From Hymenobacter frigidus (GTDB lineage Bacteria; Bacteroidota; Bacteroidia; Cytophagales; Hymenobacteraceae), in assembly GCF_014640435.1 (NCBI RefSeq), contig NZ_BMGY01000012.1, positions 1 through 64,000 of the forward strand: a DNA stretch of 64,000 nucleotides, in the 5' to 3' direction. The notes below the pieces were generated by a model. The model was given only the letters and a program-made list of their open reading frames with translations, was not told the DNA's origin and ran no database searches. Shown piece by piece: positions 51,996-61,090 of the stretch. The position numbers were made by a program, and so were the translations under genes. Positions within the stretch are counted from its first letter, which is position 1. Each line of letters starts with the position of its first letter.

Positions 51996-52114
51996 AGGGA
52001 ATGTATTACGTAACGGTGATGCAAATATGTCACATTTGTAATTAATAAACAAATTTGTACAGATAATGCGGATACAAAATAATGCAACATTTATACGCAT
52101 TACAATATGAAGCG

Positions 52115-52183
52115 GTGTAACATTACATACGCGTATTACACATTGATTACGTTACACTGTTAAGCTGTATCTCCGTGTTACAC
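52115..52183. promoter_or_regulatory. Operator-like palindrome cluster upstream of the HTH gene
   Basis: The stretch contains GTGTAAC (52115-52121), ATACGCGTAT (52127-52136), GTTACAC (52151-52157) and the palindrome GTGTTACAC (52175-52183) in an AT-rich setting. The repetition of GTNAC words suggests binding sites for the adjacent HTH protein (inference). Confidence 0.4.
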
Positions 52184-52252
52184 TTCGTCTATTTTATTAT
52201 TTACCATTTGTCCCTGCCTTAGGCGGGACCAGGCAAGCACAAAATGCCTTTA

Positions 52253-53107
52253 TTATTCAGTCAATAGGCCTATGAGCCGGTTGGGATAGTCAGTAGTTAT
52301 GCCGTCAACGCCGAGAGCAAGGAGGTGGCGCATGTCTTGCACAGAGTTCACAGTCCAGGGAACAAGCCGGAGGTTGGGATACGCTGCACGCAATTTCTGC
52401 ACCGCCGCTGGTGTTACAGTGCGAAAGTCCGGACCAAGCGTGGTGGGGATGAAACCAAGCTGGCTGATGTGCTGAACCCAGGGCAGGTTATCTTCTATCA
52501 GAAAGCAGGTAGCCAAATCCGGGTGTTGCTGATGAGCCAGAAGAAGAATGCGCGCGTCAAAACACAACAAGTGTGTGCGGGCTATTAAGCGGGCAGATTT
52601 TATTTCTTCCAAAACCAATGCGAGGAATTCGGCAGGCATTGGGTGGTATAGACCGTCGCCAGCAGGGCTGCTTTTCAGTTCAATCGAGTACCTGACTGGT
52701 GAGCGGCGTAGTTGCCGACAGGCGGTTTCAACGGCCGCGAAGACGTCGGCGAGCAATGGTTTGTGGGCTGGCTGGGAGAGCTGTTCGGGGAAATCAGGGT
52801 GCCGAAGCAGGCCGCACTCGCACTCGCGAATGAGGCGGTAAGGCATCTGGTATAAGTTGAACTGGGCGGGTTTGCCAGCTGGAATACGCTCGCCCAGCGG
52901 CCCGAAGCAAATGGCCGGATTAAGCCAGGGCTCGTGCGAAACGACAACCTGTTTATCGGCGGATATAACAACGTCCAACTCCAGTACGTCGACGCCTAGC
53001 GCAAGCGCATGAAGAAAGGCTGGGAGCGTGTTTTCGGGCAGCAGACCGCGGCAGCCACGGTGGCCGTGCACTTCGGTAGGGGCAGCGTGAGAAACGGCTT
53101 TAGACAT
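52253..53107 (-). CDS. Glycerophosphodiester phosphodiesterase family protein
   Basis: A 284-residue TIM-barrel enzyme that cleaves glycerophosphodiesters to glycerol-3-phosphate and alcohol. The catalytic signature is HGHRGCRGLLPENT, then ELDVVISADKQVVVSHEP supplies metal ligands, SIELKS follows, and VPWTVNS with DGITTDYPNRL forms the C-terminal part. No signal peptide is present after the chosen start at 53107, so it may act in the cytosol. The frame is open upstream to 53263, but this part overlaps the divergent gene and lacks conservation. Confidence 0.9.
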   Translation of the reverse strand: MSKAVSHAAPTEVHGHRGCRGLLPENTLPAFLHALALGVDVLELDVVISADKQVVVSHEPWLNPAICFGPLGERIPAGKPAQFNLYQMPYRLIRECECGLLRHPDFPEQLSQPAHKPLLADVFAAVETACRQLRRSPVRYSIELKSSPAGDGLYHPMPAEFLALVLEEIKSARLIARTHLLCFDARILLLAHQQHPDLATCFLIEDNLPWVQHISQLGFIPTTLGPDFRTVTPAAVQKLRAAYPNLRLVPWTVNSVQDMRHLLALGVDGITTDYPNRLIGLLTE

Positions 53108-53226
53108 GGCGTTGGGTCTGATTAAAGTGCAGAGAGGAGTGCTAAAGCACACAGCCTGTGGCCGGCAGTAGCAACTCAAAATGCCAAGCCCTGAGTAGGC
53201 GGCCCTTCCAATGTCGTGGATTAGGG

Positions 53227-53234
53227 TATTTTTG
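53227..53234 (+). promoter_or_regulatory. TAnnTTTG -7 element (TATTTTTG)
   Basis: TATTTTTG matches the consensus and lies 27 bases before the ATG at 53262. Confidence 0.45.
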
Positions 53235-53261
53235 TAGCTCATCAATTTTGCGTTCGCTTTC

Positions 53262-53882
53262 ATGAAAAAACTGCTCTTACTCGTACTACTGATAGCCGTC
53301 GGCGTTGGTGGCTACTATTACTACCGAAACCTGAAGCAAGGCCCTAGCGGTGCGCTAATGGCAGCGGCTGCAGCTGTGCAAACGCACGATATGGCCACGT
53401 TTGAGAAATACGTAGACGTGAACAGCGTGACTAGCCACTTGGTGGATGACGTGGCCCAGCAGGGCGCGATGCTCAGCTCACTCATGCCCGGCGGTGGCTT
53501 GGTAATGGGCGGGGCCATGCGCCTGCTAAAACCTGCCTTGGCCAAGGCCGCCCACCAGGAAGTGCAGCGCTACGTAGAAACCGGCTCGTTGGAGGCCGCG
53601 GCGGCGGCAGCTCCCAAGCGCCTCATGAATATTTCGCTGACGGGACTGGCCAGCAAAATCATGAGTCCGGAAAGCGCATTTAAAGGGGTGAAGTACACCC
53701 GGGAAGAAGGTGACAATGCCTTCATGGGCCTGGAGGTATCGCAACCTAAATACGATACGACGATGGTGATAGAAGTGAAAATGCGCCGGCAGGGCGACCA
53801 TTGGCAGCTCACGCAAATTATGAACAGCGGCGACTTGCTGCGCGATGTAGCGCAGCTGGAAAAGAAGCGACTGTTGAACTAA
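53262..53882 (+). CDS. DUF2939-like membrane-anchored protein
   Basis: A 206-residue protein with an N-terminal membrane helix (LLLLVLLIAVGVGGYYYY) and a soluble domain that starts with LMAAAAAVQTHDMATFEKYVDVNSV, a pattern of the DUF2939 family. The remainder includes a helical stretch and a beta region (YTREEGDNAFMGLEV, TTMVIEVKMRRQ, WQLTQI) like an NTF2-like fold. The role is unknown. A long two-way terminator follows. Confidence 0.65.
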   Translation: MKKLLLLVLLIAVGVGGYYYYRNLKQGPSGALMAAAAAVQTHDMATFEKYVDVNSVTSHLVDDVAQQGAMLSSLMPGGGLVMGGAMRLLKPALAKAAHQEVQRYVETGSLEAAAAAAPKRLMNISLTGLASKIMSPESAFKGVKYTREEGDNAFMGLEVSQPKYDTTMVIEVKMRRQGDHWQLTQIMNSGDLLRDVAQLEKKRLLN

Positions 53883-53915
53883 GCTACGGTAGCTACCGAG
53901 GCTTCTCTGTGTTCT

Positions 53916-53962
53916 AAAAGCAAGAAGTCCCGACCATGGTATGGCCGGGACTTCTTGCTTTT
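53916..53962. terminator. Bidirectional intrinsic terminator
   Basis: A 22-bp stem with one mismatch (53916-53937 with 53941-53962; AAAAGCAAGAAGTCCCG start) ends in A-run and T-run over a 3-base loop, between convergent genes. Confidence 0.9.
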
Positions 53963-53978
53963 ATGATTGGTCGAACAA

Positions 53979-54248
53979 TTATCTCCGACCAGAGAAAAGG
54001 AAGTAGATAATGGAGCCCCCAAAGGGGAAGAACCAAATTACTACTCCCCAAATCAGTTTTTTGGTAAGACTCCAGTCCTGCTTGAGCAGGCTGATGATAG
54101 CGGCAATGGCCAGGATTATGTACAGGACGCCAAATATGGAAAGGCTCCCGTTGTTCTTGTATGCGCTACAAGCTGAAAAAAGCAGCGTCAGGGGCAGCAA
54201 GAGTGCCGTCAAAGGCAGGCGGGAAGTAAAGTGACGAAGGGTGTTCAT
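53979..54248 (-). CDS. PLDc_N-type small lipoprotein-like membrane protein
   Basis: An 89-residue protein. The N-terminus ends in a lipobox-like LLFSAC, then a hydrophobic stretch (SIFGVLYIILAIAAIISLL), a basic loop and a second helix (IWGVVIWFFPFGGSIIYFLF). The WxxxxxFxPFGGxIxYxLF-type ending is that of the phospholipase D nuclease N-terminal (PLDc_N) module of small membrane proteins. It has no catalytic domain. The start at 54248 places the signal at the N-terminus. Confidence 0.75.
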   Translation of the reverse strand: MNTLRHFTSRLPLTALLLPLTLLFSACSAYKNNGSLSIFGVLYIILAIAAIISLLKQDWSLTKKLIWGVVIWFFPFGGSIIYFLFSGRR

Positions 54249-54347
54249 GAGGGGGGAAGAAAGTGAAAGATGAACCTGAAAACCCTTACGCAACGCTATT
54301 CAAATGGATATAATGAGTCGAATTTTAATATTTTAACTTATTGATAA

Positions 54348-55010
54348 TCATATTATTGACTTGATAAAATACTGTATTTGCCGAACAAACTCGAGGCCAG
54401 AGGCAGGCATCAGCACCAAAACCAGGATTACGCCATACAACGCGCCGTAGAAGTGGGCGTCGTGGTTGATGTTATCGCCCCGGCGGCGGCCCTGGTAGTA
54501 GGAATAGGCCAGGTAGAGGAAGCCGAAGATGAAGCCTGGAATCCCGACCGGGATGAACATCATGTAAATCTTGTTGAGCGGGGAAAAAATCACCCCGGCA
54601 AACAGCACGGAGGCCACGCCGCCCGAGGCCCCCAGGCTACCGTATTCGCGGTCGTCACGGTGCCGAAAATAAGTGGGAATGTCGGACACCACAATGCCAC
54701 CCAGGTAGAGCAGCAGGAAGCGCCAGAGGCCCCCCAGCGCGCCAAAGCCATCGAGGCCGGGCGCCCCGGTGCCATTGGCCAGCACGCCCAGCACGAGGCC
54801 TCCAAAGGAATAGAAGGCAATCATGTTGAAGAGGAGGTGGCCCCAGTCGGCGTGCAGGAAACCGGAGGTGAGGAAGCGGTACCATTGGCCGTTGTCGCGG
54901 GCCATTTTGTAGGGGCGGAGTATCCAGGACTCCATCAGCTCGTGATTGGACCAGGCGTAAGCGGAAACGAGGACCGTGAGGCCGACGATGATGAGAATGG
55001 GATTGAACAC
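54348..55010 (-). CDS. Rhomboid family intramembrane serine protease
   Basis: A 220-residue membrane protein starting at GTG with about six helices. The catalytic serine lies in LGASGGVASVLFAG and the catalytic His in HDAHFYGALYG; the WGHLLFNMIAFYSFGG segment matches the family's conserved HxxxN region. It cleaves membrane helices in the bilayer. The gene is seven bases from the polyprenyl synthase stop and probably part of its transcript. Confidence 0.88.
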   Translation of the reverse strand: MFNPILIIVGLTVLVSAYAWSNHELMESWILRPYKMARDNGQWYRFLTSGFLHADWGHLLFNMIAFYSFGGLVLGVLANGTGAPGLDGFGALGGLWRFLLLYLGGIVVSDIPTYFRHRDDREYGSLGASGGVASVLFAGVIFSPLNKIYMMFIPVGIPGFIFGFLYLAYSYYQGRRRGDNINHDAHFYGALYGVILVLVLMPASGLEFVRQIQYFIKSII

Positions 55011-55016
55011 GGAGGT

Positions 55017-55988
55017 TTAGTTTTCGCGGTCCATAAGCTGGAGCGCGAGGCGATGAAGGGGTTCTTTGCGGGCAGCGGGGGCCGCTACGCGCTCCAGGTG
55101 CTGCAGGGCATCCTGGAAGTAGGTATTGATGAGAACTTCCGTTTGAGAGCGAATTTCAAGCTCGTCGTAGATGGCGCGCACGGCTTGCACTTTGGCATCA
55201 GCATTGGCCACGGGTTGGCCGATGTGCCGGGCCAGGATGGCCTGCTGAGCGGCGCTGGCCTGGGCCTGGGCGGAGAGCAGGAGGAAGGTCTTTTTATCGG
55301 AGATGATGTCGCCGCCCACACGCTTGCCAAAGGTGGCGGCATGGCCGTAGACATCGAGCAGGTCATCGCGCAGCTGGAAGGCCAGGCCAATGTCGGTGCC
55401 GAACTGGCGAAGGTGCTCGGCATCTTCCTGCGATGCGCCGGCGAGGCGGGCCCCCAGCTCCAAGCAAAAGCCCAGGAGAACGGCCGTTTTCAGGCGAATC
55501 ATATCCAGGTATTGGGCGATGCTGACCTGGGGTTCGGTTTCAAAATTCATGTCCCACTGCTGGCCCTCGCACACCTCGGCGGCCGTTTGGCCGAAGCGAC
55601 GCAGCACGACGGGGAGCAGCGCCGGCTCCACGTCCAGGAACAGCTCGTAGGCCCGCACCAGCATCACGTCGCCGCTGAGGATGGCTACGTTGGGGTTCCA
55701 TTTTTCGTGCACCGTGGCCTGGCCGCGGCGCAGCGGAGCCTGGTCCATCAGGTCGTCGTGGAGCAGGGTGAAGTTGTGAAAGACTTCGGTGGCCAGCGCG
55801 GGCTTGATGATGCCGCTTAGCTCATCAGTGAAAAGGTGGGCACCGAGCAGCGTGAGCAGCGGCCGGATGCGCTTACCGCCCAGGCCCATGATGTAGCGGA
55901 TGGGGGCGTAGAGGGTGTCGGGCTGCTCGCCGTAGCTGAGCTGCGCGAGGGCGGTGGTGATTTGAGCGGGGAAGTCTACTGGGGTCAT
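55017..55988 (-). CDS. Polyprenyl (farnesyl/geranylgeranyl-type) diphosphate synthase
   Basis: A 323-residue prenyltransferase that extends isoprenoid diphosphates. The first Asp-rich motif is LLHDDLMDQAPLRRG (DDxxD) and the second is QLRDDLLDVYG; GGKRIRPLL binds the diphosphate. Chain length cannot be read reliably, so farnesyl, geranylgeranyl or longer products (for example for menaquinone) are possible. The ATG at 55988 is preferred to a TTG at 56009. A palindromic repeat lies upstream. Confidence 0.9.
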   Translation of the reverse strand: MTPVDFPAQITTALAQLSYGEQPDTLYAPIRYIMGLGGKRIRPLLTLLGAHLFTDELSGIIKPALATEVFHNFTLLHDDLMDQAPLRRGQATVHEKWNPNVAILSGDVMLVRAYELFLDVEPALLPVVLRRFGQTAAEVCEGQQWDMNFETEPQVSIAQYLDMIRLKTAVLLGFCLELGARLAGASQEDAEHLRQFGTDIGLAFQLRDDLLDVYGHAATFGKRVGGDIISDKKTFLLLSAQAQASAAQQAILARHIGQPVANADAKVQAVRAIYDELEIRSQTEVLINTYFQDALQHLERVAAPAARKEPLHRLALQLMDREN

Positions 55989-56027
55989 AGGTGGTGCAAA
56001 GAACGGCAAGCGCCGGTAACCTCACCC

Positions 56028-56183
56028 CCGGCCCCTCTCCAAAAGAGAGGAGAGCCGAGAGGCGTTTGAATGATGAACTGGGGACTATTGGCATCAACAA
56101 AAAGGCCCCGACTCCAGATTGAGTCAGGGCTTTTGTAAACGTCAGGCTCCCCTCTCTTTTGGAGAGGGGCCAGGGGTGAGGTT
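56028..56183. repeat. Palindromic repeat, family E (CCTCACCCCC type), copy 1
   Basis: The arms 56028-56060 and 56151-56183 (AACCTCACCCCCGGCCCCTC start) match at 32 of 33 positions. Each arm also has an internal CTCT-CCAAAA-GAGAGG hairpin. The 90-base loop contains the RNase R terminator at 56099-56134. A related pair sits inside the ABC ATPase gene. Confidence 0.9.
56099..56134 (-). terminator. Intrinsic terminator for the RNase R gene
   Basis: The stem GGCCC-x-GACTC / GAGTC-x-GGGC(T) (56101-56114 with 56121-56134) ends in a T-run on the minus strand, 72 bases past the RNase R stop and in the loop of the family E repeat. Confidence 0.7.
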
Positions 56184-56205
56184 CCGACAGCCGGGTTCGC
56201 CGGAC

Positions 56206-58686
56206 TTACCGCCGATTGCCTTTGAAGCCACCCTTGCTCCCACCCTTGCCGCCGCCGCTGTGCTCGCGGTAGCCGCGGGGCTCGCTGCCGCGCTGCTTGC
56301 GCTCCTCGGCTTCGCGCTTTTTCACAAAATCGGGCCGGTCGTCCACTAGCTCGAAGTCAATGGTGCGGTCGAGCAGGTTGGCCGATTTCACGACCACCAT
56401 CATCTCGTCGCCGAACTGAATGATGCGCTTGTTGTTGCGGCCCACAATGCGGTAGTTATCCTTATCAAGCTCGTAGAAGTCGCCGGGAATGTCGCTGATG
56501 CGAACCATGCCCTCGCACTTGTTCTCCTCAATTTCGATGTACATGCCGCGCTCGGTGAGGCCCGAAACCACGCCCTTGAAGGTATTGCCGATTTCGTTGG
56601 CCATGAACTCGACCTGCTTGAACTTGATGCTGGCGCGCTCGGCGTTGGCCGCCAGCTTCTCGCGGGCCGAGGAGTGCTTGCACTCGTCTTCCACGGGGTC
56701 GACGGGCACGTTCTTGCCGCCGAGCAGGTAGTGCTCCAGCAAGCGGTGGGCCATCATATCCGGGTAGCGGCGGATGGGCGAGGTGAAGTGCGAATAGTGC
56801 TCGAAGGCCAGGCCGAAGTGGCCCAGCGGCTCGGTGGTATAGATGGCCTTCGACATGGTGCGAATGGCCAGGCCCTGGAGCACGTTCTGCTCGGGCTTGC
56901 CCATCACCTCGGAGCTGAGGTTGTTGAGCTCGGTGCTGATTTTCTTCGGATTTTCGAGCTTGAGCTTGTAGCCGAATTTTTGGGCGAAGAGGGCGAAGGT
57001 CTGGAGGCGTTCGGGCTCGGGCGCATCGTGGGTGCGGTACACCATGGTGAAGCGCGGCTTGGTCTTTTTGAGGTTGAACACGAACTCGGCCACCTTGCGA
57101 TTGGCCAGCAGCATGAACTCCTCAATCATCTTGTGGGCATCCTTGCGCTCCTTCACGTACACGCCGAGCGGCTTGCCGGCCGCATCGAGGCGGAACTTCA
57201 CCTCCTGGGTTTCGAAGGTGATGGCCCCTTGCTTGAACCGCTGGGCGCAAATTTTGTGCGCCATGTCGTTCATCACGTTAATCTCCTCGGCGTGGTCGCC
57301 GGCCTTGCTTTCGATGCGCTCCTGGGCCTCTTCGTAGCTGAAGCGGCGGTCGGAGTGAATGATGGTTTTGCCGAACCACGACTCGTACAGCTTGCCGTCG
57401 TCGTCCAGCTCGAACACGGCCGAGAAGGTCAGCTTGTCCTCGTGCGGGCGCAGCGAGCACAGGCCGTTGCTGAGGCGCTCGGGCAGCATCGGAATCACGC
57501 GGTCGACCAAATACACCGAGGTGGCGCGGTGCTTGCCTTCGCGCTCCAGCTCGGTGCCGGGGCGCACGTAGTGGGTCACGTCGGCGATGTGCACCCCGAT
57601 TTCCCAATGACCGTTTTGCAGCTTCTCGATGCTCAGGGCGTCGTCGAAGTCCTTGGCGTCGGCCGGGTCGATGGTGAAGGTGGTGACGTTGCGGAAGTCA
57701 CGGCGACGGGCAATTTCGTCCTCCAAGATAACCTCGCTGATGCCCTCCGATTCGGTCTGCACTTCCTCGGGGAATTCAAAAGGCAGGCCGAACTCAGCCA
57801 TGATGGCGTTAATCTCCGCCTCGTTGCCACCGGCAGCCCCGAAGTTGCGGATAACCTCGCCCACCGGCTGGCGGCTGCTGTCCTCCGGAAACTCGGTGAT
57901 GCGCACCAGCACCTTGTCGCCGTTGCGCGACTCGTGCAGCAAGTGCGGCGGCACAAACACGTCGAAGTACACCTTGCGGTTATCTGGTTTAACAAAACCC
58001 AGGGTGCCCTGAATCTGAATGCGGCCCACCACTTCAGGGCGCTGGCGTTTGAGCACTTCCACCACGTCGCCCACCGGGCGGCCGTCGCGGGAGCTGCGCA
58101 TCCGCACCCGCACCACGTCGCCCTGCAGGGCAAACTTGAGCTGGTCCGTGAACACGCGAATGTCATCGGCCTCGCCCGTGCCCTCGGGCACCACGAAGGC
58201 GAAGTTGGGCGTGGCCAAATCCACGGTGCCGATAACAGTGTTTGACGGAGCGCGCTCGGGGCGGTCGTCGCCGTCCACGTAGTCGAAACCGGCGGCGCGG
58301 CGGCGGTGCACGATGGGGTCCTGGCCAAACTCGGCCTGCACTGAGCGGTTGCGGGGCGGCGCCACCGGCAAGTCGACTTTTTTGGTCGATTTGCGGGCGC
58401 TGGACGGCATCAACGCCGTCGCCACGGCATCGGTATCAGCCAAACGGTATTCGTCGTTTTGGAGCAGCGTAATCAAGCCTTGCTTGCGCAGGACCTTAAT
58501 GTGCGCAAAGATTTCCTCGCGCTGGTCCTTGGTCGTGACGCCGAGGCGGCGTGAGAGCTGACGGTAGGCGAGAACTTTGGTGGGGTTGTCGGTGAAGGCG
58601 CGCAGGACCTGGTCCTGGGTGATGGCCGTGGGTTCGGGCTTTTCGCGCTTGGCGCGGGGAGTCCGGGAGTTTTCGGGGGTGTTCAT
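56206..58686 (-). CDS. rnr: Ribonuclease R
   Basis: An 826-residue 3'-5' exoribonuclease. The N-terminal helix-turn-helix region (about 20-75) precedes cold-shock domains (about 140-300), the RNB catalytic domain with DPADAKDFDDALSIEKL near residue 345 (Asp ligands for magnesium), and an S1 domain (about 690-775, with GVVSGLTERGMYIEIEENKC). The tail is basic and glycine-rich (GGGKGGSKGGFKGNRR). It degrades structured RNA and defective tmRNA targets. The ATG at 58686 is chosen: the frame is open to 58935, but the extra residues have no fold. Confidence 0.95.
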   Translation of the reverse strand: MNTPENSRTPRAKREKPEPTAITQDQVLRAFTDNPTKVLAYRQLSRRLGVTTKDQREEIFAHIKVLRKQGLITLLQNDEYRLADTDAVATALMPSSARKSTKKVDLPVAPPRNRSVQAEFGQDPIVHRRRAAGFDYVDGDDRPERAPSNTVIGTVDLATPNFAFVVPEGTGEADDIRVFTDQLKFALQGDVVRVRMRSSRDGRPVGDVVEVLKRQRPEVVGRIQIQGTLGFVKPDNRKVYFDVFVPPHLLHESRNGDKVLVRITEFPEDSSRQPVGEVIRNFGAAGGNEAEINAIMAEFGLPFEFPEEVQTESEGISEVILEDEIARRRDFRNVTTFTIDPADAKDFDDALSIEKLQNGHWEIGVHIADVTHYVRPGTELEREGKHRATSVYLVDRVIPMLPERLSNGLCSLRPHEDKLTFSAVFELDDDGKLYESWFGKTIIHSDRRFSYEEAQERIESKAGDHAEEINVMNDMAHKICAQRFKQGAITFETQEVKFRLDAAGKPLGVYVKERKDAHKMIEEFMLLANRKVAEFVFNLKKTKPRFTMVYRTHDAPEPERLQTFALFAQKFGYKLKLENPKKISTELNNLSSEVMGKPEQNVLQGLAIRTMSKAIYTTEPLGHFGLAFEHYSHFTSPIRRYPDMMAHRLLEHYLLGGKNVPVDPVEDECKHSSAREKLAANAERASIKFKQVEFMANEIGNTFKGVVSGLTERGMYIEIEENKCEGMVRISDIPGDFYELDKDNYRIVGRNNKRIIQFGDEMMVVVKSANLLDRTIDFELVDDRPDFVKKREAEERKQRGSEPRGYREHSGGGKGGSKGGFKGNRR

Positions 58687-58812
58687 GTAAAAAAAAGCGG
58701 CCGCCGAATAGTTGATTGGTCGCAGGCGGCGAGAGCGGAAAAATGGTTGGGCTGGCTGGGCCGCGCCGCTTAGTGAAACGCGGGCCGGGCCGAGAGGTTT
58801 TAGATGGCCGGG

Positions 58813-58949
58813 GTAGGGACGCATAATTGCGTCTCGTAGCATGAGCTGTTCCGGGTGCCACAGCAGAAGCTGCCGCAACGCCATTGAAACAGCCGGGGAA
58901 CATCCGGGACGATTCCGTTCAACGACGAGACGCAAATATGCGTCTCTAC
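58813..58949. repeat. Palindromic repeat, family A, copy 2
   Basis: The arms 58813-58836 and 58926-58949 (left GTAGGGACGCATAATTGCGT) match at 22 of 24 positions; each also holds an internal GACGC-N-GCGTC palindrome. It lies between the RNase R start and the ABC ATPase stop. Confidence 0.88.
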
Positions 58950-58965
58950 AGCCGAATTCAGTAGG

Positions 58966-61029
58966 TTACGTCCGGCTGGCCACGGCGGCTTCGATGTCGG
59001 CCAAACTATCCTTGGGAATAGCCGCCAGCAGGCCCTGGGTGTATTCGTGTTGTGGGTTGGCATAAATGGCCGCCGCCGGGCCGCTCTCCACGATGCGGCC
59101 CTGGTGCATGACCAGCAGCCGGTCGCTCATAAACCGGGCCACGGACAGGTCGTGCGTGATAAACAAATAGGTGATACCGAACTCGCGCTTGAGGTCGTTG
59201 AGCAGGTTCAGCACCTGCGCCTGCACCGAAACGTCGAGGGCCGAAACCGACTCGTCGCAGACAATCAGCTTGGGCTGTAGGGCCAGCGCCCGGGCAATGC
59301 AGATTCGTTGCCGCTGCCCGCCGCTGAACTCGTGCGGGTAGCGCTGGAAATGCTCGTCGCGCAGCCCCACGGTGCGCAGCAGCTCCAGCACTTTCGTTTT
59401 TTGCTGCGAGCGGGTGCCGCCCACGTTGTGCACGCGCATCGGCTCCCAGATGGCCTCTCCCACCGTCAGCATGGGATTAAGGGCGGCGTAGGGGTCCTGA
59501 AAAACCAGCTGCAAATCGCGCCGACGGCGGCGCAAGTCACCACTGGACAGCTTCGCCAAATCAGTTCCTTCAAACAGGATGCTGCCCGCCGTTGGTTCCG
59601 TGAGGCGGAGCAGCGCCCGGCCCAGCGTGGTTTTGCCGCAACCAGACTCCCCCACCAGGCCGATGGTCTCACCGGGGTAGAGCGTGAAGCTGACATCGTC
59701 CACGGCCCGCACGTAGTCGGTGGCCCGACGGAAGAAGCCCTTGCGGAGGGGAAAGTAGACCTGGAGATTTTGGACTTCCAGGAGCGGCGCGGCTCCGTTA
59801 ACCTCACCCCCCAGCCCCCTCTCCCGCGGAGAGGGGGAGTCTGACGACTGAGGTGTGGTTTGGGTTGGAACGAGAGATGAGACAGTGGAATCAACAGCGG
59901 CCGAAGCATCTTCTGAAACGCAAGACTTATCCCCGCGCATTACCGGTGCCCCATCTCCACGGGAGAGGGGGTCAGGGGGTGAGGTTGACGCCTGCGCCAA
60001 ACCGGTTTCCAACCGTGGAACACCGCCCAAATCCCCATGTTCCACGGGGAACGTTTTGGCGGTACCAATTTTATCGAGTAACTGCTGCTGCTGCACTTCG
60101 GGCGAAGATTCCGCAAGTGCCTCATCTGGCAATGGAACCGTTGGCGCGGGCTGAGCAAAAAGCTGCCCGCTGGCGTCCTCACCCATGAAATCGGCCACTA
60201 CGGGCAGGCGTTTTTTGCCCACCGAGAGGCGTGGACGGCACGCCAAAAGGCCTTTTGTGTACGGATGTTGCGGATTTGAAAAAATATCCAGCACTCTCCC
60301 CTGCTCCACCACCTTGCCCCGGTACATGACCAGAATGCGGTCGGCGATTTCGGCCACCACGCCCAGGTCGTGGGTGATAAAGAGCACGGCGGTGTTGTGC
60401 TGGCGGCGCAGGTCATCAATCAGGCGCAGCATCCGGGCCTGCACGGTCACGTCGAGGGCCGTGGTGGGCTCGTCGGCGATGAGCAGGGCCGGGCGGCAGG
60501 CCATAGCCATGGCAATCATCACGCGCTGCTTCTGGCCACCCGAAATTTCGTGCGGATAGCTGCCGAAAATGCTTTCGGGGCGCGGCAGCTGGGCTTCGGT
60601 GAACAGCTCGATGGTGCGCGCCTTGGCTTCCTTCGCGCTGAGCTCGGTGTGGAGGCGCAGGGCTTCCACCACCTGGCTGCCGCAGGTGTACACGGGATTC
60701 AGCGAGGTCATCGGCTCCTGGAAAATCATGCCGATGTCGTTGCCGCGCACCTGACGCAGGTCGGTTTCGGATAGTTTCAGCAGGTCGGTATGGCCCAGGG
60801 TTGAGGACTGGAAGATGACCTGCCCGCTGCTGATGCGGCCGGGCGGCATCGGTATCAGCCCCAACAGGGCCAATGAGGTGACCGACTTGCCCGAGCCGGA
60901 TTCGCCCACAATGGCCAGCGTTTCGCCCCGGTTCAGCTCAAACGACACGTTGTCTACGGCCCGCACGTCGCCGCGGTGGCTGGAGAAGTCAATGGTGAGG
61001 TTGGAGACGGTGAGGAGCGGGTTGGGCAC
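58966..61029 (-). CDS. Fused oligopeptide/dipeptide ABC transporter ATPase (DppD-DppF type)
   Basis: A 687-residue cytosolic protein starting at GTG, with two full ABC ATPase domains. The first has Walker A GESGSGKS (about 38), signature ISGGQKQR and Walker [13 protein letters not shown]; the second has GESGCGKT (about 465), FSGGQRQR and [12 protein letters not shown]. The order and sequence suit a head-to-tail fusion of the OppD and OppF type. The linker between them (about residues 348-410) is of odd, low-complexity composition and comes from a palindromic repeat inserted in frame. No permease genes are beside it. The oligopeptide substrate is inferred from family. Confidence 0.92.
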   Translation of the reverse strand: MPNPLLTVSNLTIDFSSHRGDVRAVDNVSFELNRGETLAIVGESGSGKSVTSLALLGLIPMPPGRISSGQVIFQSSTLGHTDLLKLSETDLRQVRGNDIGMIFQEPMTSLNPVYTCGSQVVEALRLHTELSAKEAKARTIELFTEAQLPRPESIFGSYPHEISGGQKQRVMIAMAMACRPALLIADEPTTALDVTVQARMLRLIDDLRRQHNTAVLFITHDLGVVAEIADRILVMYRGKVVEQGRVLDIFSNPQHPYTKGLLACRPRLSVGKKRLPVVADFMGEDASGQLFAQPAPTVPLPDEALAESSPEVQQQQLLDKIGTAKTFPVEHGDLGGVPRLETGLAQASTSPPDPLSRGDGAPVMRGDKSCVSEDASAAVDSTVSSLVPTQTTPQSSDSPSPRERGLGGEVNGAAPLLEVQNLQVYFPLRKGFFRRATDYVRAVDDVSFTLYPGETIGLVGESGCGKTTLGRALLRLTEPTAGSILFEGTDLAKLSSGDLRRRRRDLQLVFQDPYAALNPMLTVGEAIWEPMRVHNVGGTRSQQKTKVLELLRTVGLRDEHFQRYPHEFSGGQRQRICIARALALQPKLIVCDESVSALDVSVQAQVLNLLNDLKREFGITYLFITHDLSVARFMSDRLLVMHQGRIVESGPAAAIYANPQHEYTQGLLAAIPKDSLADIEAAVASRT
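59800..59986. repeat. Palindromic repeat, family E, copy 2, inside the ABC ATPase gene
   Basis: The left arm AACCTCACCCCCCAGCCCC at 59800 and the right arm ending GGGGGTGAGGTT at 59986 are imperfect reverse complements. Read as protein they give residues such as [11 protein letters not shown] and [12 protein letters not shown]. The reading frame continues through the 187 bases. Confidence 0.85.
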
Positions 61030-61090
61030 GGAGGGAATTATGGGTGGCGGATTTGGATGGTTTTGGTACGCAAGAACGTCAAGTACGCAG

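Noticed and set aside
51308..52252. Chromosomal origin (oriC) in this interval
   Set aside because: It is AT-rich with parS, but I find no cluster of DnaA boxes (TTATCCACA type) and no dnaA gene. An origin nearby, outside the window, is more likely.
53125..53150. CIRCE-like half site (TTAGCACTC on the minus strand) before the phosphodiesterase gene
   Set aside because: The second half GAGTGCTAA at nine bases is missing, and the gene is not a chaperone.
54378..55820. 480-residue plus-strand ORF
   Set aside because: It runs antisense across two good genes (rhomboid and polyprenyl synthase).
56674..58245. 523-residue plus-strand ORF
   Set aside because: It is antisense to RNase R and shows no motif.
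60046..60061. Second parS-like word, TGTTCCACGGGGAACG
   Set aside because: It has three mismatches including the central CACGTG, lies inside the ABC ATPase coding region and is explained by the codons.
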